A stretch of DNA of 64,000 bases from Gammaproteobacteria bacterium (GTDB lineage: Bacteria > Pseudomonadota > Gammaproteobacteria > Acidiferrobacterales > Sulfurifustaceae), in contig JACQFZ010000056.1 of the NCBI GenBank assembly GCA_016199745.1, positions 115,081-179,080 on the forward strand, written 5' to 3'. Numbering within the stretch: the stretch's first letter is position 1; each line of letters opens with the position of its first letter. This document shows, piece after piece, positions 1 through 9,179 of the stretch. The translations under genes and the position numbers were made by a program. The notes under the pieces were generated by a model. That model was not told where the DNA came from and made no database searches. It saw only the letters and a list, made by a program, of their open reading frames with translations.

Positions 1-309
1 GAAAATCGTCGCCGGCAACTTATGGCGCCGAAAAATACCGCGCAACAGATAATTCGCACGATGGCCGTCATCCAAGGTCAATATCAACGGTTTCGGCGGC
101 AATGGCGTCGTCGGCTGCCGGCGCCAATCGAGATATTGGCGCAACGAAATGATGGAGTAATGTCGCCGCAGATAACGGACATGCGCTTCCAACACCTCCG
201 GCCGCGGATCGTGATAACACAGGATCGACACGCGCCGGCGCTGCACCAACTCGCGCAGCAACAGCGGTAATCCGGTTATACGAAATAATAAAAACACGAA
301 CTCACGCAC
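1..309 (-). CDS. Polysaccharide deacetylase (NodB/CE4 family), C-terminus beyond window
   Basis: Only the first 103 codons lie in the window; the gene runs off the left edge. The reading starts at a GTG (309-307) with a GGAGG six bases upstream, and overlaps the end of the glycosyltransferase gene before it by 8 bases, so the two are probably translationally coupled. The visible protein contains SILCYHD near residue 35 and LILTLDDG near residue 80, the latter being the metal-binding Asp-Asp motif of the NodB homology domain, followed by LPATIF. Family members remove N-acetyl groups from amino sugars. In this locus the natural guess is deacetylation of the exported polysaccharide or its precursor. 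The second and third motifs lie outside the window, so activity cannot be judged. Confidence 0.8.
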   Translation of the reverse strand, partial: MREFVFLLFRITGLPLLLRELVQRRRVSILCYHDPRPEVLEAHVRYLRRHYSIISLRQYLDWRRQPTTPLPPKPLILTLDDGHRANYLLRGIFRRHKLPATIF

Positions 310-1636
310 TGGATTCCTCCCTAGCAAATTTTTGTGTCAGCAATAACGCGCGTGCATTGCGTGCTTTCATAATGTCCGCGGACTTGTTCGCTGCTCGGCA
401 ATACAAGGCCACCAACTTGTCGTTCGAACGTTCAATATCGAAGTCACGTTCGACTCGTGCCCGCGCTGCCCGACCCATCGACGCGCGCAAGGACGGTTGA
501 TCGATCAACTCGATCAACCGTTGAGCCAATGCATCGACATCACGCTCGGGAACCAGCCAACCGGTAATGTCATGCTCGACCAGCTCGGGAATGCCGCCAT
601 GGGTCGTACTCAGTGCTGGCAACCCCATGGCCATCGCTTCCAACAGCACCACCGGAATACCCTCTTCGTCACCGTCGGCCGCGGTTACGCTCGGCGCCAA
701 GAAAATATGCGCCGTCAACAGTAAACGCAGAACCTCGAGGTTCGACTGCGCACCAATCAAGTGAACATGCCTCGCTACACCGCGCGCACGAATCAACTGA
801 TGTAATTCCGCGCATAGCGGGCCATCGCCAACTACCGTATACCGTAGCCACCGACCGGCAGCGCGAGCCCGAGCTACCGCATCGATGGCGTACTGGATGC
901 CCTTCTTTTCCACCAGCCGGGCAACGCTAACGACGTGCACCTCGCCGACCGGCGCCGCGTCAGCCGATTTCGGCGGATAACGGCAGTCGATCCCCGAGTA
1001 ATGCACCTGGATTTTCGACGGGTCGCAGCCAGCATCGACCAAACGCCGCGCCAACGCCTTACTTACCGGCAAAAACAGCGCACCGCTTTCGAACAGCTGT
1101 CGATAAGCCGTGTGATAACCCGCCAACGCCTTACCGAGGTCGTAACCACGAAATGAGGTAACGACCGCGCCACTGCACGCACCCACATCCACCAAGTTCT
1201 GCGCCAACAGGCCGTAGGTACCGAATTGCGCATGCACCACGTCGTAGCTCGGCTGACCACGGCGGATCAAGCACAACCCGGCATACAACAGCCGTGGCAC
1301 ACCTACCCAACCGTTGCCACGCGCGCGACCGAAAATACGCGCTATCACCGCCGGTGCACGCCAACCAACAAATACCATCAGACCGAGCAGCTGTAAAAAA
1401 CCGAACACTCGATTCGATGACGCACTGATCCGACGCGTACGCGCCATTAGCCGGTGACGTACGACCTCCGTCGGAATCGCGTCGATGGGACTGTCATCTG
1501 TTACGTAAATATCGACCTCATGACCACGTTCAGTCATACCGACTACTTGATGTACCACAAAGGTCTCCGACACCGTCGGGAATGAACTGACGATGTAAGC
1601 GATCCTTAACCGCATTCCTTGCGTTGAATTTTCCAT
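302..1636 (-). CDS. Glycosyltransferase family 4 (GT-B fold)
   Basis: 444 aa. The N-terminal half opens with RIAYIVSSFPTVSETFV, typical of GT4 enzymes of the colanic-acid WcaL type, and contains VHAQFGTYG. The C-terminal nucleotide-sugar domain shows SVARLVEKKGIQYAI and the donor-binding EEGIPVVLLEAMAMGLP stretch with the conserved glutamates. It should add one sugar residue to the lipid-linked repeat at the cytoplasmic membrane face. The ATG at 1636 lies 9 bases after the stop of the upstream GT2 gene; an internal ATG at 1615 is possible. Donor and acceptor cannot be inferred. Confidence 0.88.
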   Translation of the reverse strand: MENSTQGMRLRIAYIVSSFPTVSETFVVHQVVGMTERGHEVDIYVTDDSPIDAIPTEVVRHRLMARTRRISASSNRVFGFLQLLGLMVFVGWRAPAVIARIFGRARGNGWVGVPRLLYAGLCLIRRGQPSYDVVHAQFGTYGLLAQNLVDVGACSGAVVTSFRGYDLGKALAGYHTAYRQLFESGALFLPVSKALARRLVDAGCDPSKIQVHYSGIDCRYPPKSADAAPVGEVHVVSVARLVEKKGIQYAIDAVARARAAGRWLRYTVVGDGPLCAELHQLIRARGVARHVHLIGAQSNLEVLRLLLTAHIFLAPSVTAADGDEEGIPVVLLEAMAMGLPALSTTHGGIPELVEHDITGWLVPERDVDALAQRLIELIDQPSLRASMGRAARARVERDFDIERSNDKLVALYCRAANKSADIMKARNARALLLTQKFAREESSA

Positions 1637-1645
1637 AATGAATAA

Positions 1646-2602
1646 TCAGTCGGCCCATGCGGGTAAGTGCAGTAACCACCGCTTGAGATCGCGCAACGAG
1701 CGGTAAGCCGCTGTGCTGGTCCAAGCCATACGCCAAGGCAATGTATGGCGTCGATCAAACATGCTATAGACCGTGGCATAAGCGCGTGCCCGCTCGATCG
1801 GCGAACGTATTGCGTTGGCACGGTGATAGCAAATATTAGCGAAGAATTTCTCACCGAGGTCGCGCACGCGCGGCTTCTGGTCTTCGGCGACCTCACACAT
1901 CAGATTCAGCAGCTCGAGCGAATCCTCACACCACGACTGAACCTTCGCATAATGCGTAAATTGGCCGCGATGCCGGCGCGTCGCTGCCATCACTGGCGCA
2001 ATATCGACCCATGGCATGCGTGCAGCAATTTTCACTTGGGCGATGACGTCCTGAAACAGATTGTGCCGCGATTGAAATCCGCCGATCTCCATCAAAGCGG
2101 CGCGATTAAATAACGTATTGCATAGATACAACGCCGTCCGGCCAGCGACCCAGGAAAGGAATAGATTCGTTAGCAACGGTTTGTCATTGAGATTCAATCG
2201 TTGCTCAATGGTTGCGCCCTGGGCATTAACCGTACGAAAACCAGTGCGAATAAGACCGAAGTCGCTACAACCGGCGGTGGCCCCTAAACAATATTGAACG
2301 AAATCAGTATCGATGAATTCGTCGTCTAATAGCAGCAAGAAATAGGTTCCGCGTGCCTGACGCAGACAAAAATTAAAATTCTCGTTCGGCACAATATTGA
2401 CCGGCTGACGGAAATACCGAATCCGCGGATCGCGATAGCCGCGAACAACCGCTTGGGTATCATCGGTCGAACCGTTGTCAGCGACGATAATTTCGATATC
2501 GCTGTAAGTTTGTAGAAGCGCGCTTTCTAAGCAGGGACGAAGATACGTCGCCGCGCGATTGTAAGTAGGAATACCAATAGTCACCCATGGTGCTGAGTTC
2601 AT
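1646..2602 (-). CDS. Glycosyltransferase family 2
   Basis: 318 aa from the preferred ATG at 2602, which has a strong AGGAGG six bases upstream; a longer frame to 2656 lacks such a site. It begins with WVTIGIPTYNR, then IIVADNGSTDDT (nucleotide-binding Asp) and a LLLLDDEF motif near residue 100 standing in for the usual DXD, all features of a GT-A fold inverting transferase. No membrane anchor is evident, so it is probably a cytoplasmic peripheral enzyme extending the repeat unit. It is the start of a tight three-gene run with the GT4 and deacetylase genes downstream. Sugar specificity is unknown. Confidence 0.86.
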   Translation of the reverse strand: MNSAPWVTIGIPTYNRAATYLRPCLESALLQTYSDIEIIVADNGSTDDTQAVVRGYRDPRIRYFRQPVNIVPNENFNFCLRQARGTYFLLLLDDEFIDTDFVQYCLGATAGCSDFGLIRTGFRTVNAQGATIEQRLNLNDKPLLTNLFLSWVAGRTALYLCNTLFNRAALMEIGGFQSRHNLFQDVIAQVKIAARMPWVDIAPVMAATRRHRGQFTHYAKVQSWCEDSLELLNLMCEVAEDQKPRVRDLGEKFFANICYHRANAIRSPIERARAYATVYSMFDRRHTLPWRMAWTSTAAYRSLRDLKRWLLHLPAWAD

Positions 2603-2904
2603 AGATCCTCCTATGCTCGCAACATCATCCATCGGCTTCGTCGCAACAACTTGCAACTTTGCCGCAACAAATCGCGAACAAGAAGACCGCCCGTACTACC
2701 CGCCGCGTCGACCACGCTCGACCTCCCGTCCATATTTTTTACTCCGTAATTATCGTTAAACTGCGTTTGGCCTATTCTGCCAAAAACAGCCGAGTTATGA
2801 ACGGCGGTTTTAGTGTGGGCTTACCCAGGGATGTTCCTCTTGCTCGCCAACAAAAGCAGTGATCCGGCGGGATATTGCCACAATATAATTAATGTATTTG
2901 TCTC
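2603..2904. other. Intergenic region, no gene seen
   Basis: About 300 bases upstream of the GT2 gene and downstream of the hypothetical gene ending at 2905. It is locally more AT-rich than the flanking genes. The forward open frame at 2659-2862 has no family resemblance and no ribosome binding site and is judged spurious. A promoter for the 2602-1 gene run could lie here, but I see no convincing -10/-35 pair. Confidence 0.5.
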
Positions 2905-3435
2905 CTATGCCTTTACCGCTTGCGACTGTCCGTTATAGAAACTCGCCGCCTGCCAACCGTGATTCGGCACCGAACGAAAAATAACCACGCCGTCCAAGCC
3001 GCGCAAATTCAGCGCCGCCACTTGTTCGGTTAGTATCGGTGATGATTCATGATCGACAAAGGCCGCGCCGTAACGCCGGCCGCCGACATCGAAAATAAAC
3101 GGATTACGCGCCAGGAAGGCACTGACCGCGACGCTGTTATGCGCGATCGTTAAAGCAAACCACCGACCCGATCCCTCGAGCAGCCGCATACCCCACTTGT
3201 GCTTATAGCCGAGCACGCCGTCGCTGAGAAATGCGCGCGATGAGCCAACATACACGGAATGGGTTAAATAATGCTTATTCTCCAGCTGACCACTGAATAG
3301 CAGCGTTAACGGCGCACCGCTGTCACGTTCGCGCCCATCGATAATCCAAACCTCATAGCGCAACTGCTGCATTAGCCGATACCCCGAGCGCACTGCCCAT
3401 CGCAGCAGCGCCATTCGCCGCAGCAACGCGTGCAT
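2905..3435 (-). CDS. Hypothetical protein coupled to asparagine-synthetase-like gene
   Basis: 176 aa from the ATG at 3435. That start overlaps the stop of the preceding asparagine-synthetase-like gene in a TGATG, a classic translational-coupling arrangement; the longer frame to 3462 would start with TTG. I do not recognise the family. The protein is soluble-looking, with basic residues at the N-terminus (MHALLRRMALLRWAVRSGYR) and a strand-rich middle (PLTLLFSGQLENKHYLTHSV). The coupling suggests it works with the upstream protein, for instance as a partner subunit or on its product, but that is inference. Confidence 0.62.
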   Translation of the reverse strand: MHALLRRMALLRWAVRSGYRLMQQLRYEVWIIDGRERDSGAPLTLLFSGQLENKHYLTHSVYVGSSRAFLSDGVLGYKHKWGMRLLEGSGRWFALTIAHNSVAVSAFLARNPFIFDVGGRRYGAAFVDHESSPILTEQVAALNLRGLDGVVIFRSVPNHGWQAASFYNGQSQAVKA

Positions 3436-4931
3436 CACGAGGTAGGCCCGTGTAGCCGCCAAGTGCCATGGAGCATGCCGACCCAGCGTCGAAGTTTGCG
3501 CCGATCACCCTCCGGATTGATCGGTTCGCTCAATACTTCCGGCCATAGTGTTTTAGTCATGCGTTTGAACAATGCATAGTCCGGACGTCGGCGAAAGCGT
3601 TCATCGACCGACAGAAATAGTGCTAACAATGACCGGCAGTTGAACGGTGTGTAGATGTCTCGCCAAGCGATGTCGAATTCGAGCTGCGTCATCGCCAACC
3701 AGTTGCCATGCCCCTGCTCCCACTCGAATAAGTCCAGCAGCGGAACGTTGCCGCGATCGCGGGCATCTTCCATCCACTCCTCGAAGCAACGCACCGCGTA
3801 CGGGTGTTGCCCCATACGCTGACACTGCGCCAAATACTCGGCACGGATATGCGACGCACGTAGCAGCGGTAATTCCGACCGAAACGAGCAGCGGCCAACT
3901 TCCGCACCACTGCCGGTAACCGTGACTTTCTCGCGACCAAATTGGGCGAGGATCGCTTCAGCGTCGGCGCCGTAAATGTCGTGCGCCAAGAAGTTACTGC
4001 GCTTGAACAACCAGCTGAATTCCGGCGACATACTCGCATTCGCGCGAACGACGTCGTGGCGTACACCGAGCTTGGCGAGTAGCCGCGTCGGTACGACTAA
4101 ATCGGCATTGGCATCCGCCATCCGCGCTTGCCTGACCGTGGCGCAACGAATACGGTCTTTGATGGCGCACGCCGCCGCCAATACCAAGCGGCTATCGCCA
4201 CCGGCGGTAATAGAGAGCACCAACTCGAAGCGGGCGGCAACTGCGCGCATGCCACCGGCCAATAATGCCGAACCGCGCTCGACCGCCTCGTCCGCCGTTA
4301 TCTCCGCCAGCTCAGCCTCCGGCCAATAGCGACGGACGGTGCCACTGTGCAGGTTCAAATAATGATTGGGCAACAAGTGGCGCAGCCCTTTTACCGGCGT
4401 ACTGGCGCCCGGCCAGCGGTATTCGGGATGCGAACGAAACTCGTATGAATCTAAAAAATGCAACGCCGATTCATTCAGCGGCAACTTCAACAGGTCGATC
4501 GCTAAACCCGGCTGCGATACCACCCAAATGCCGTCGACGTCACTGCCAGATTCCGTATAGAACGCCTGCCGCAAACCGAGCGCGTCGTGGAATAAAAAGA
4601 GTCCATCGTCACAGGCAGCGATCAACAACCAACGTCCGCCTAAACCGGCGGTGCGTCGAGTCAACTCACGGATCGAATAACACCCCCGTATTAGCCGCGC
4701 GAGGATATGCACGTCATCGGCATCCGGCTCTGCCGGATCGACGATGAAACCGATAAGGCTGATCGACCGCGTTCCTTCGTACACCTGCGCGACCGGAAGC
4801 GTTGGGTGCGTCATCAGCCAGAGACCGCCGGTCAGATGATAACGCGACCATTCCGGCAAACTATCCAAGCACTTCGGTCCAAGCACGTACTGCCCGCTAA
4901 ACAAAAATTCCGACCGAATGCCTTCCATCAT
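3435..4931 (-). CDS. Asparagine synthetase-like (AANH/PP-motif) protein
   Basis: 498 aa from the ATG at 4931, which has GGAG upstream; a TTG-started frame reaches 5006 with no ribosome site. The N-terminal half resembles the degenerate glutaminase-like domain of AsnB relatives (GLGGRWLLIAACDDGLFLFHD near 105), but no N-terminal catalytic Cys is at position 2, so glutamine hydrolysis is unlikely. Near residue 240 is LSITAGGDSRLVLAAA, a variant of the SGGxDS pyrophosphate-binding loop that activates a carboxylate with ATP. Relatives occur in many capsule and exopolysaccharide loci, where they may amidate uronic acids or attach amino groups. Coupled by TGATG to the hypothetical gene downstream. 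The substrate is not known. Confidence 0.75.
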   Translation of the reverse strand: MMEGIRSEFLFSGQYVLGPKCLDSLPEWSRYHLTGGLWLMTHPTLPVAQVYEGTRSISLIGFIVDPAEPDADDVHILARLIRGCYSIRELTRRTAGLGGRWLLIAACDDGLFLFHDALGLRQAFYTESGSDVDGIWVVSQPGLAIDLLKLPLNESALHFLDSYEFRSHPEYRWPGASTPVKGLRHLLPNHYLNLHSGTVRRYWPEAELAEITADEAVERGSALLAGGMRAVAARFELVLSITAGGDSRLVLAAACAIKDRIRCATVRQARMADANADLVVPTRLLAKLGVRHDVVRANASMSPEFSWLFKRSNFLAHDIYGADAEAILAQFGREKVTVTGSGAEVGRCSFRSELPLLRASHIRAEYLAQCQRMGQHPYAVRCFEEWMEDARDRGNVPLLDLFEWEQGHGNWLAMTQLEFDIAWRDIYTPFNCRSLLALFLSVDERFRRRPDYALFKRMTKTLWPEVLSEPINPEGDRRKLRRWVGMLHGTWRLHGPTS

Positions 4932-5147
4932 CGTCACGACTCCATTCGTTGCGACACTCGTCGACAGTTCAGCGAGCGCGCCACGAAATACGCGCGATGC
5001 CTTCAACGTGGAACGATGGTAGCAAAATGACTACGAAGAATCGCCGAGTCAGCGAGTCAGGGATTTCGGAGAGATCTACCTAAGGGCAGTTCTGGATTCA
5101 GTCACAAGTAGCCCGATGGCAATGGTCTAAACGCAAAGCAACAGACA

Positions 5148-5945
5148 TCACTTAAAAATAGTCGGCGTTTCGTTCGATACTTCGATCCAATCCTGTCGCA
5201 ACTCGTCCCAACGCTTGATGATGCGCGCCGGCGTGCCGGCAACGATCGTGCGAGCTGGAACGTCTTTAGTGACAACACTGTTGGCGCCGACGATGACCTG
5301 CTCGCCAAGTGTGACGCCCGGCATCACCACTACATTCTGTCCAATCCAACTCCCGCGACCGATGACGATCGGCTCGATCTTCCACATCGGCTGATACTTG
5401 TATGGCTGATTGGCCGTTTTAAAACCGTGCATGCCATCCGACACCAACACGTTTGATGCGAACATAACGTCGTCTTCGATCGTCACCGAACACATGGCGG
5501 TAATCGTCAACAATCCGGTCGATGTCACACGATCACCAATGACGATTTTTGGCTGGAAGAATTGCAATGGGACTGGTTGGTTCGGATGCTGCATGACACT
5601 CGAGGGATAACGCAACTGCGCAATCAATAACGCACCGGGACCGATATGTACGTCGTCGCCGATGGTTATGCAATGCGGATTGGCGATACGTCGCGGTAAT
5701 TCGATATTCAGTCGCGCCGGTTGATTAGCAAACTCCGGCAGGTCTGCCAATACTAAACGCTCGCTGGCGTCGTAGACACGCCGGAACAGCTTGACGATCA
5801 TGCGCCGTAAAATTCTTTTTACGCCGGATGGGCGACCGCCACGATCGATGTTTGCCGGGGAACCTATATCAGGTATCTGTTGGCATGGAGGTAAAGCGAT
5901 GGGAGGTTCCACACGCAATAAATTTTTCATGATCGTCATTATCAT
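5148..5945 (-). CDS. Hexapeptide-repeat acyltransferase (left-handed beta-helix)
   Basis: About 265 aa. Hexapeptide-type turns run through the C-terminal two thirds (IGDDVHIGPGALL, VTIEDDVMFASNVLV, PIVIGRGSWIGQNVVV, VTLGEQVIVGANSVVTKDV, then IVAGTPARIIKRW), the signature of the maltose/galactoside O-acetyltransferase group. A His in DGMHGF is the probable catalytic base. It likely O-acetylates the polysaccharide or a precursor in the cytoplasm. The start is uncertain: ATGs at 5945, 5939 and 5930 follow one another without a clear ribosome site, and a TTG at 5972 is also possible. The first 60 residues do not resemble the family and may be a species-specific extension. Confidence 0.82.
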   Translation of the reverse strand: MIMTIMKNLLRVEPPIALPPCQQIPDIGSPANIDRGGRPSGVKRILRRMIVKLFRRVYDASERLVLADLPEFANQPARLNIELPRRIANPHCITIGDDVHIGPGALLIAQLRYPSSVMQHPNQPVPLQFFQPKIVIGDRVTSTGLLTITAMCSVTIEDDVMFASNVLVSDGMHGFKTANQPYKYQPMWKIEPIVIGRGSWIGQNVVVMPGVTLGEQVIVGANSVVTKDVPARTIVAGTPARIIKRWDELRQDWIEVSNETPTIFK

Positions 5946-6146
5946 CACTTTCTTAAAATTCCCAAGGGTCAATGCGGCCCACTTGTGACCCTTTTTACGT
6001 CACCCACCACAGCCTTCGACATTTATACCGACTAAGCCTGGCGAAGACTCTCCGTGTCTTCACTATAGGCCACTCGGGGATGATGCGGATAGAAACATAC
6101 TAGCGGAAGAAGCGAATTGCAGGTAAAAAACACGGCCAGCACGAGT

Positions 6147-7010
6147 TTAAAGCGACAATACTCGATACTTTATCGACCCATAAATCCGACCGGTGCGCCA
6201 ACCCAAGTCCCACAGATAGCGTGCGCGAGTCTCCTCGTGCAGCAAATCCGGCGCAGCCCGAATCAGGTCGATCCACGCACGAATGCCGCTTTTGACGTCG
6301 AGCTTAGGCATCCCGAGCGGCCGGTAACGTTTATAAAGCAACACATTGTGCTCCGCGTAATGACACGCCTGCCGCAACAAGCGACCGACGGAGTCACGAT
6401 AGCGAACGTGAAGAACGGCATCGGCAACCGGTGTCAGTGGTATACCGCGCAGCTGCAACCGCCAGCAAAAATCGGTATCGAACAACGCCAACATCGATTC
6501 ATCGAAACCATTGACGGAGTCAAACGCCGCCCGCTGCACGCCCATGTTGCCGCAGCCGGCATGCGGCAAGAACGGCGGATGGGTGTATTGCTGGATACCG
6601 GTCGGCTGCGGATTGCGTCGGCTGCGTGCCAGCGGGGATTGATTGAGGCGGTGGATCTCGAACGGACCGGAGACAAACGCGTATTGCTGCAACGCCTGCC
6701 CCATCGCCGCCACCCACCCGTCGGCAACGACATCATCAGCGTCACAAAACGCGATGAACTGACTGGTAGCAGCGCCCACACCGACGTTCATCGCATAGGC
6801 CGCACCTTGTTTAGCAAGCGCATCAACGACCCGCAAGTTCGGTAAACGCTGTCGATAGCTCTCTGCAATCGCTGTCGATCGATCGGTCGAACGATTGTTG
6901 ACGACGATGACTTCCCACGGTTCCGACCAACGTTGCTGCGCCAACGCTTCCAGCTGTTCGGCGATGGTAGTCTCGGCGTTATAGCAGGCAATAACGACGC
7001 TTAACTTCAT
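6147..7010 (-). CDS. Glycosyltransferase family 2
   Basis: 287 aa from the ATG at 7010, which has GGAGG five bases upstream and gives the canonical start KLSVVIACYNAE; the open frame extends to 7124 but that extension is not protein-like. The GT-A motifs are VIVVNNRSTDRS and FIAFCDADD near residue 85, and ALFDTDFCWRLQLRG matches the ED-type catalytic region of the family. It is soluble, probably membrane-associated, and adds one residue to the growing repeat unit. It is the last gene before the oppositely oriented SDR gene. Confidence 0.87.
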   Translation of the reverse strand: MKLSVVIACYNAETTIAEQLEALAQQRWSEPWEVIVVNNRSTDRSTAIAESYRQRLPNLRVVDALAKQGAAYAMNVGVGAATSQFIAFCDADDVVADGWVAAMGQALQQYAFVSGPFEIHRLNQSPLARSRRNPQPTGIQQYTHPPFLPHAGCGNMGVQRAAFDSVNGFDESMLALFDTDFCWRLQLRGIPLTPVADAVLHVRYRDSVGRLLRQACHYAEHNVLLYKRYRPLGMPKLDVKSGIRAWIDLIRAAPDLLHEETRARYLWDLGWRTGRIYGSIKYRVLSL

Positions 7011-7139
7011 GACCGCCTCCACACAAATCCTACCGCACGCGCGTTGACAGCGAAAAGGTGCAGCAGATAGCCTTCCGATCAAATAACATCCCAGAGTGCA
7101 TACTCCCTCCCCCGAGGGAAACAACTTATTGCTATTAGA

Positions 7140-7856
7140 ATGACCTCATTAAAAAGCCAAATTGCCCTCGTTACTGGTGCCGCCGGCGGCATCGGCCTCG
7201 CTATCGCCGAAGGTTTGGCGGCCAACGGCGCCAATGTCATTCTCGCCGGCCGCCAGATGGCGCCGCTGGAAACGGCACAACGTCGTCTCGGCAGCTCGCA
7301 CACAGCGCTCGTCTGCGACCTGTCGATCGATACCGATCTACGGCAGGCGCGCGACGCCGTAGTTCGTCAATATGGCCGGCTCGATATATTAGTCCACAGC
7401 GCCGGCGTAATCATACCGGCACTGCTGGAGGCCACTACCGCCGATGATTTCGATCGCCATTACCGCGTCAACGTTCGGGCACCGCTCTTTCTGACTCAGG
7501 CATTGCTACCACAATTAAAACAATCGCGCGGACAAATCGTCTTCATCAATTCCAGCGTCGGCGTACGCATTAAAGAAGGCGTCGGCGCCTATGCGGCCAG
7601 CAAACACGCGCTCAAAGCGATCGCCGATACCTTGCGCGCCGAGCTCAATGCCGATGGCGTGCGTGTGCTGAGCGTATTTCCCGGTAACACCGCTACGGCA
7701 ATGCAGCAAAAACTGCACGATGCTTTCGGCAAATCCTTCCAACCTGACACTCTATTGCAACCCGGTGATGTTGCCGCGCTGGTTATGAGCGCGCTGCAAT
7801 TACCTCGAACTGCCGAAGTCACCGACATCCACGTGCGCCCGGCGTACAAAGCCTGA
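7140..7856 (+). CDS. Short-chain dehydrogenase/reductase (classical SDR)
   Basis: 238 aa. It shows the Rossmann TGAAGGIG motif near residue 12, HSAG in place of NNAG, INSSVG with the catalytic Ser near 140, and YAASK with catalytic Tyr and Lys near 153. It is an NAD(P)-dependent oxidoreductase of unknown substrate, perhaps a sugar or a side metabolite. It is the only forward-strand gene inside a 22 kb minus-strand cluster, and its last 57 bases overlap the end of the DUF4910 gene on the other strand. The ribosome site is weak. Orientation and overlap suggest later insertion. Confidence 0.85.
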   Translation: MTSLKSQIALVTGAAGGIGLAIAEGLAANGANVILAGRQMAPLETAQRRLGSSHTALVCDLSIDTDLRQARDAVVRQYGRLDILVHSAGVIIPALLEATTADDFDRHYRVNVRAPLFLTQALLPQLKQSRGQIVFINSSVGVRIKEGVGAYAASKHALKAIADTLRAELNADGVRVLSVFPGNTATAMQQKLHDAFGKSFQPDTLLQPGDVAALVMSALQLPRTAEVTDIHVRPAYKA

Positions 7857-9176
7857 CGCCGTCGCCGCGGCATCGGCCGGCGACTGCTCGATCAGCAAAC
7901 CGGCCTGCGCGAGCACAGCAGCGACCGATTGCAATAAATCAAACTCCACACCGGAGCGCTCTGCCATATCGAGCAGCGAGTGCTTGCCGTCGGCCAGATT
8001 CAGAACCCACAACATGGCCATCTGCCTCGATGAATCGTGATTGTCGCCGCCGATAGCCTTATACAGACCACGCTTGCCGAGCTGCGGCTCGCATTTCGGG
8101 TTGGTTGTGACATAAGTCACATTGCGCTCCAGCAACTCAACGATGCGGCGATACACCGCGAACGATTCTTCGAGATGCTGTGGCCGGACAAAACTGAGAT
8201 CGTCGGCTGACGTGTGATACTCTGGAAATGAACCGTGCGGCGAACGCATCAAGCAACCGACCGGCAGATCGAAGCCGGGCGAACAATACTGGCGCTCGTC
8301 ATAACCGTAAGGAAAGAAACCTTGCACAACGAAAGCATGGCCACTGTGCTTCAACACATGCATGGCGGCGCGATCGATGACGGCATTACCGCGACGGCTT
8401 TTCTTGTAGGTAAAACCGCCGTGATCGCCGACGCAAGTCACCACTAAACCATGCTGGATCTGCTGGGCGCGATCTTCGTTTTGCGCCAACCAGGTAATCG
8501 AACCGATGGTGCCGGGGATAAATAAAAACCGATACGAATAACGCCGCGGTTGCGCCGCGACATAGGCGGCCAGCTGCGTCGCTAACACCATGCCCGATAA
8601 ATTATCGTTGGCGAGCGACGGGTGACAGATATGACACGAGATCAGCAACTCGTCGGCGAGCTCGCCCGGCACGAAATACTCACCGTAGGTCAAATGCCCA
8701 GGCGCCAGCGTCGAGTCGATGACTACCTCGTATTCGTCGTCGGCCAACGATTGCAACAACGCGTCGCTCAGGCAAAAGCCCCAGTCTTCGCGGTAATAGG
8801 TCGTGCGATAAGGAATCCATTCGGGATAGTCGGGCAAGCTATGCAAATGCGGCCGCAACTCCGACAAGCGCATGCGCTTGTTGACCGGGCAACTGTAACT
8901 GACGACGTGTAAGTTCGATTGACGAAAGTCAACGATCCGCTCGCCGTTGCTGTTCTTGATATAGGCGTCGCGAATATTCCATTCTTTCGGCACCGTCCAA
9001 TCGAACACCGTCGTGCCGGACGGTACTTCACGCACTTCCAGCGGTATGCGCTGCTGCAACAACCGCAAGCTCTCGCGTACACCATCACCGCTGATACTGC
9101 GGCAGATGGGAAACAGCTCGACCATCAATTGCTGCATTTCAAGGCCTACCGGTACGCGCGCGCTGTCCATCATCAC
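7800..9176 (-). CDS. DUF4910 / M28-like aminopeptidase-domain protein
   Basis: 458 aa. The start LMVELFPICRSISGDGVRES and the following EVPSGTTVFDWTVPKEWNIR are strongly characteristic of the DUF4910/DUF2172 family. The middle has SCHICHPSLANDNLSG near 185, resembling the His/Asp zinc ligands of M28 peptidases, and TCVGDHGGFTYKKSRRG. The C-terminus (after about 370) looks like the winged-helix domain usually found at the end. Biochemical function is not established; genes of this family recur in O-antigen and capsule clusters next to sugar methyltransferases. It starts 3 bases after the rfbC-like stop, so it belongs to the same operon. Confidence 0.85.
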   Translation of the reverse strand: MMMDSARVPVGLEMQQLMVELFPICRSISGDGVRESLRLLQQRIPLEVREVPSGTTVFDWTVPKEWNIRDAYIKNSNGERIVDFRQSNLHVVSYSCPVNKRMRLSELRPHLHSLPDYPEWIPYRTTYYREDWGFCLSDALLQSLADDEYEVVIDSTLAPGHLTYGEYFVPGELADELLISCHICHPSLANDNLSGMVLATQLAAYVAAQPRRYSYRFLFIPGTIGSITWLAQNEDRAQQIQHGLVVTCVGDHGGFTYKKSRRGNAVIDRAAMHVLKHSGHAFVVQGFFPYGYDERQYCSPGFDLPVGCLMRSPHGSFPEYHTSADDLSFVRPQHLEESFAVYRRIVELLERNVTYVTTNPKCEPQLGKRGLYKAIGGDNHDSSRQMAMLWVLNLADGKHSLLDMAERSGVEFDLLQSVAAVLAQAGLLIEQSPADAAATASGFVRRAHVDVGDFGSSR

Positions 9177-9179
9177 ACC

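Noticed and set aside
6117..6845. 242-codon forward open frame
   Set aside because: Antisense to the GT2 gene at 6147-7010, which has all expected motifs.
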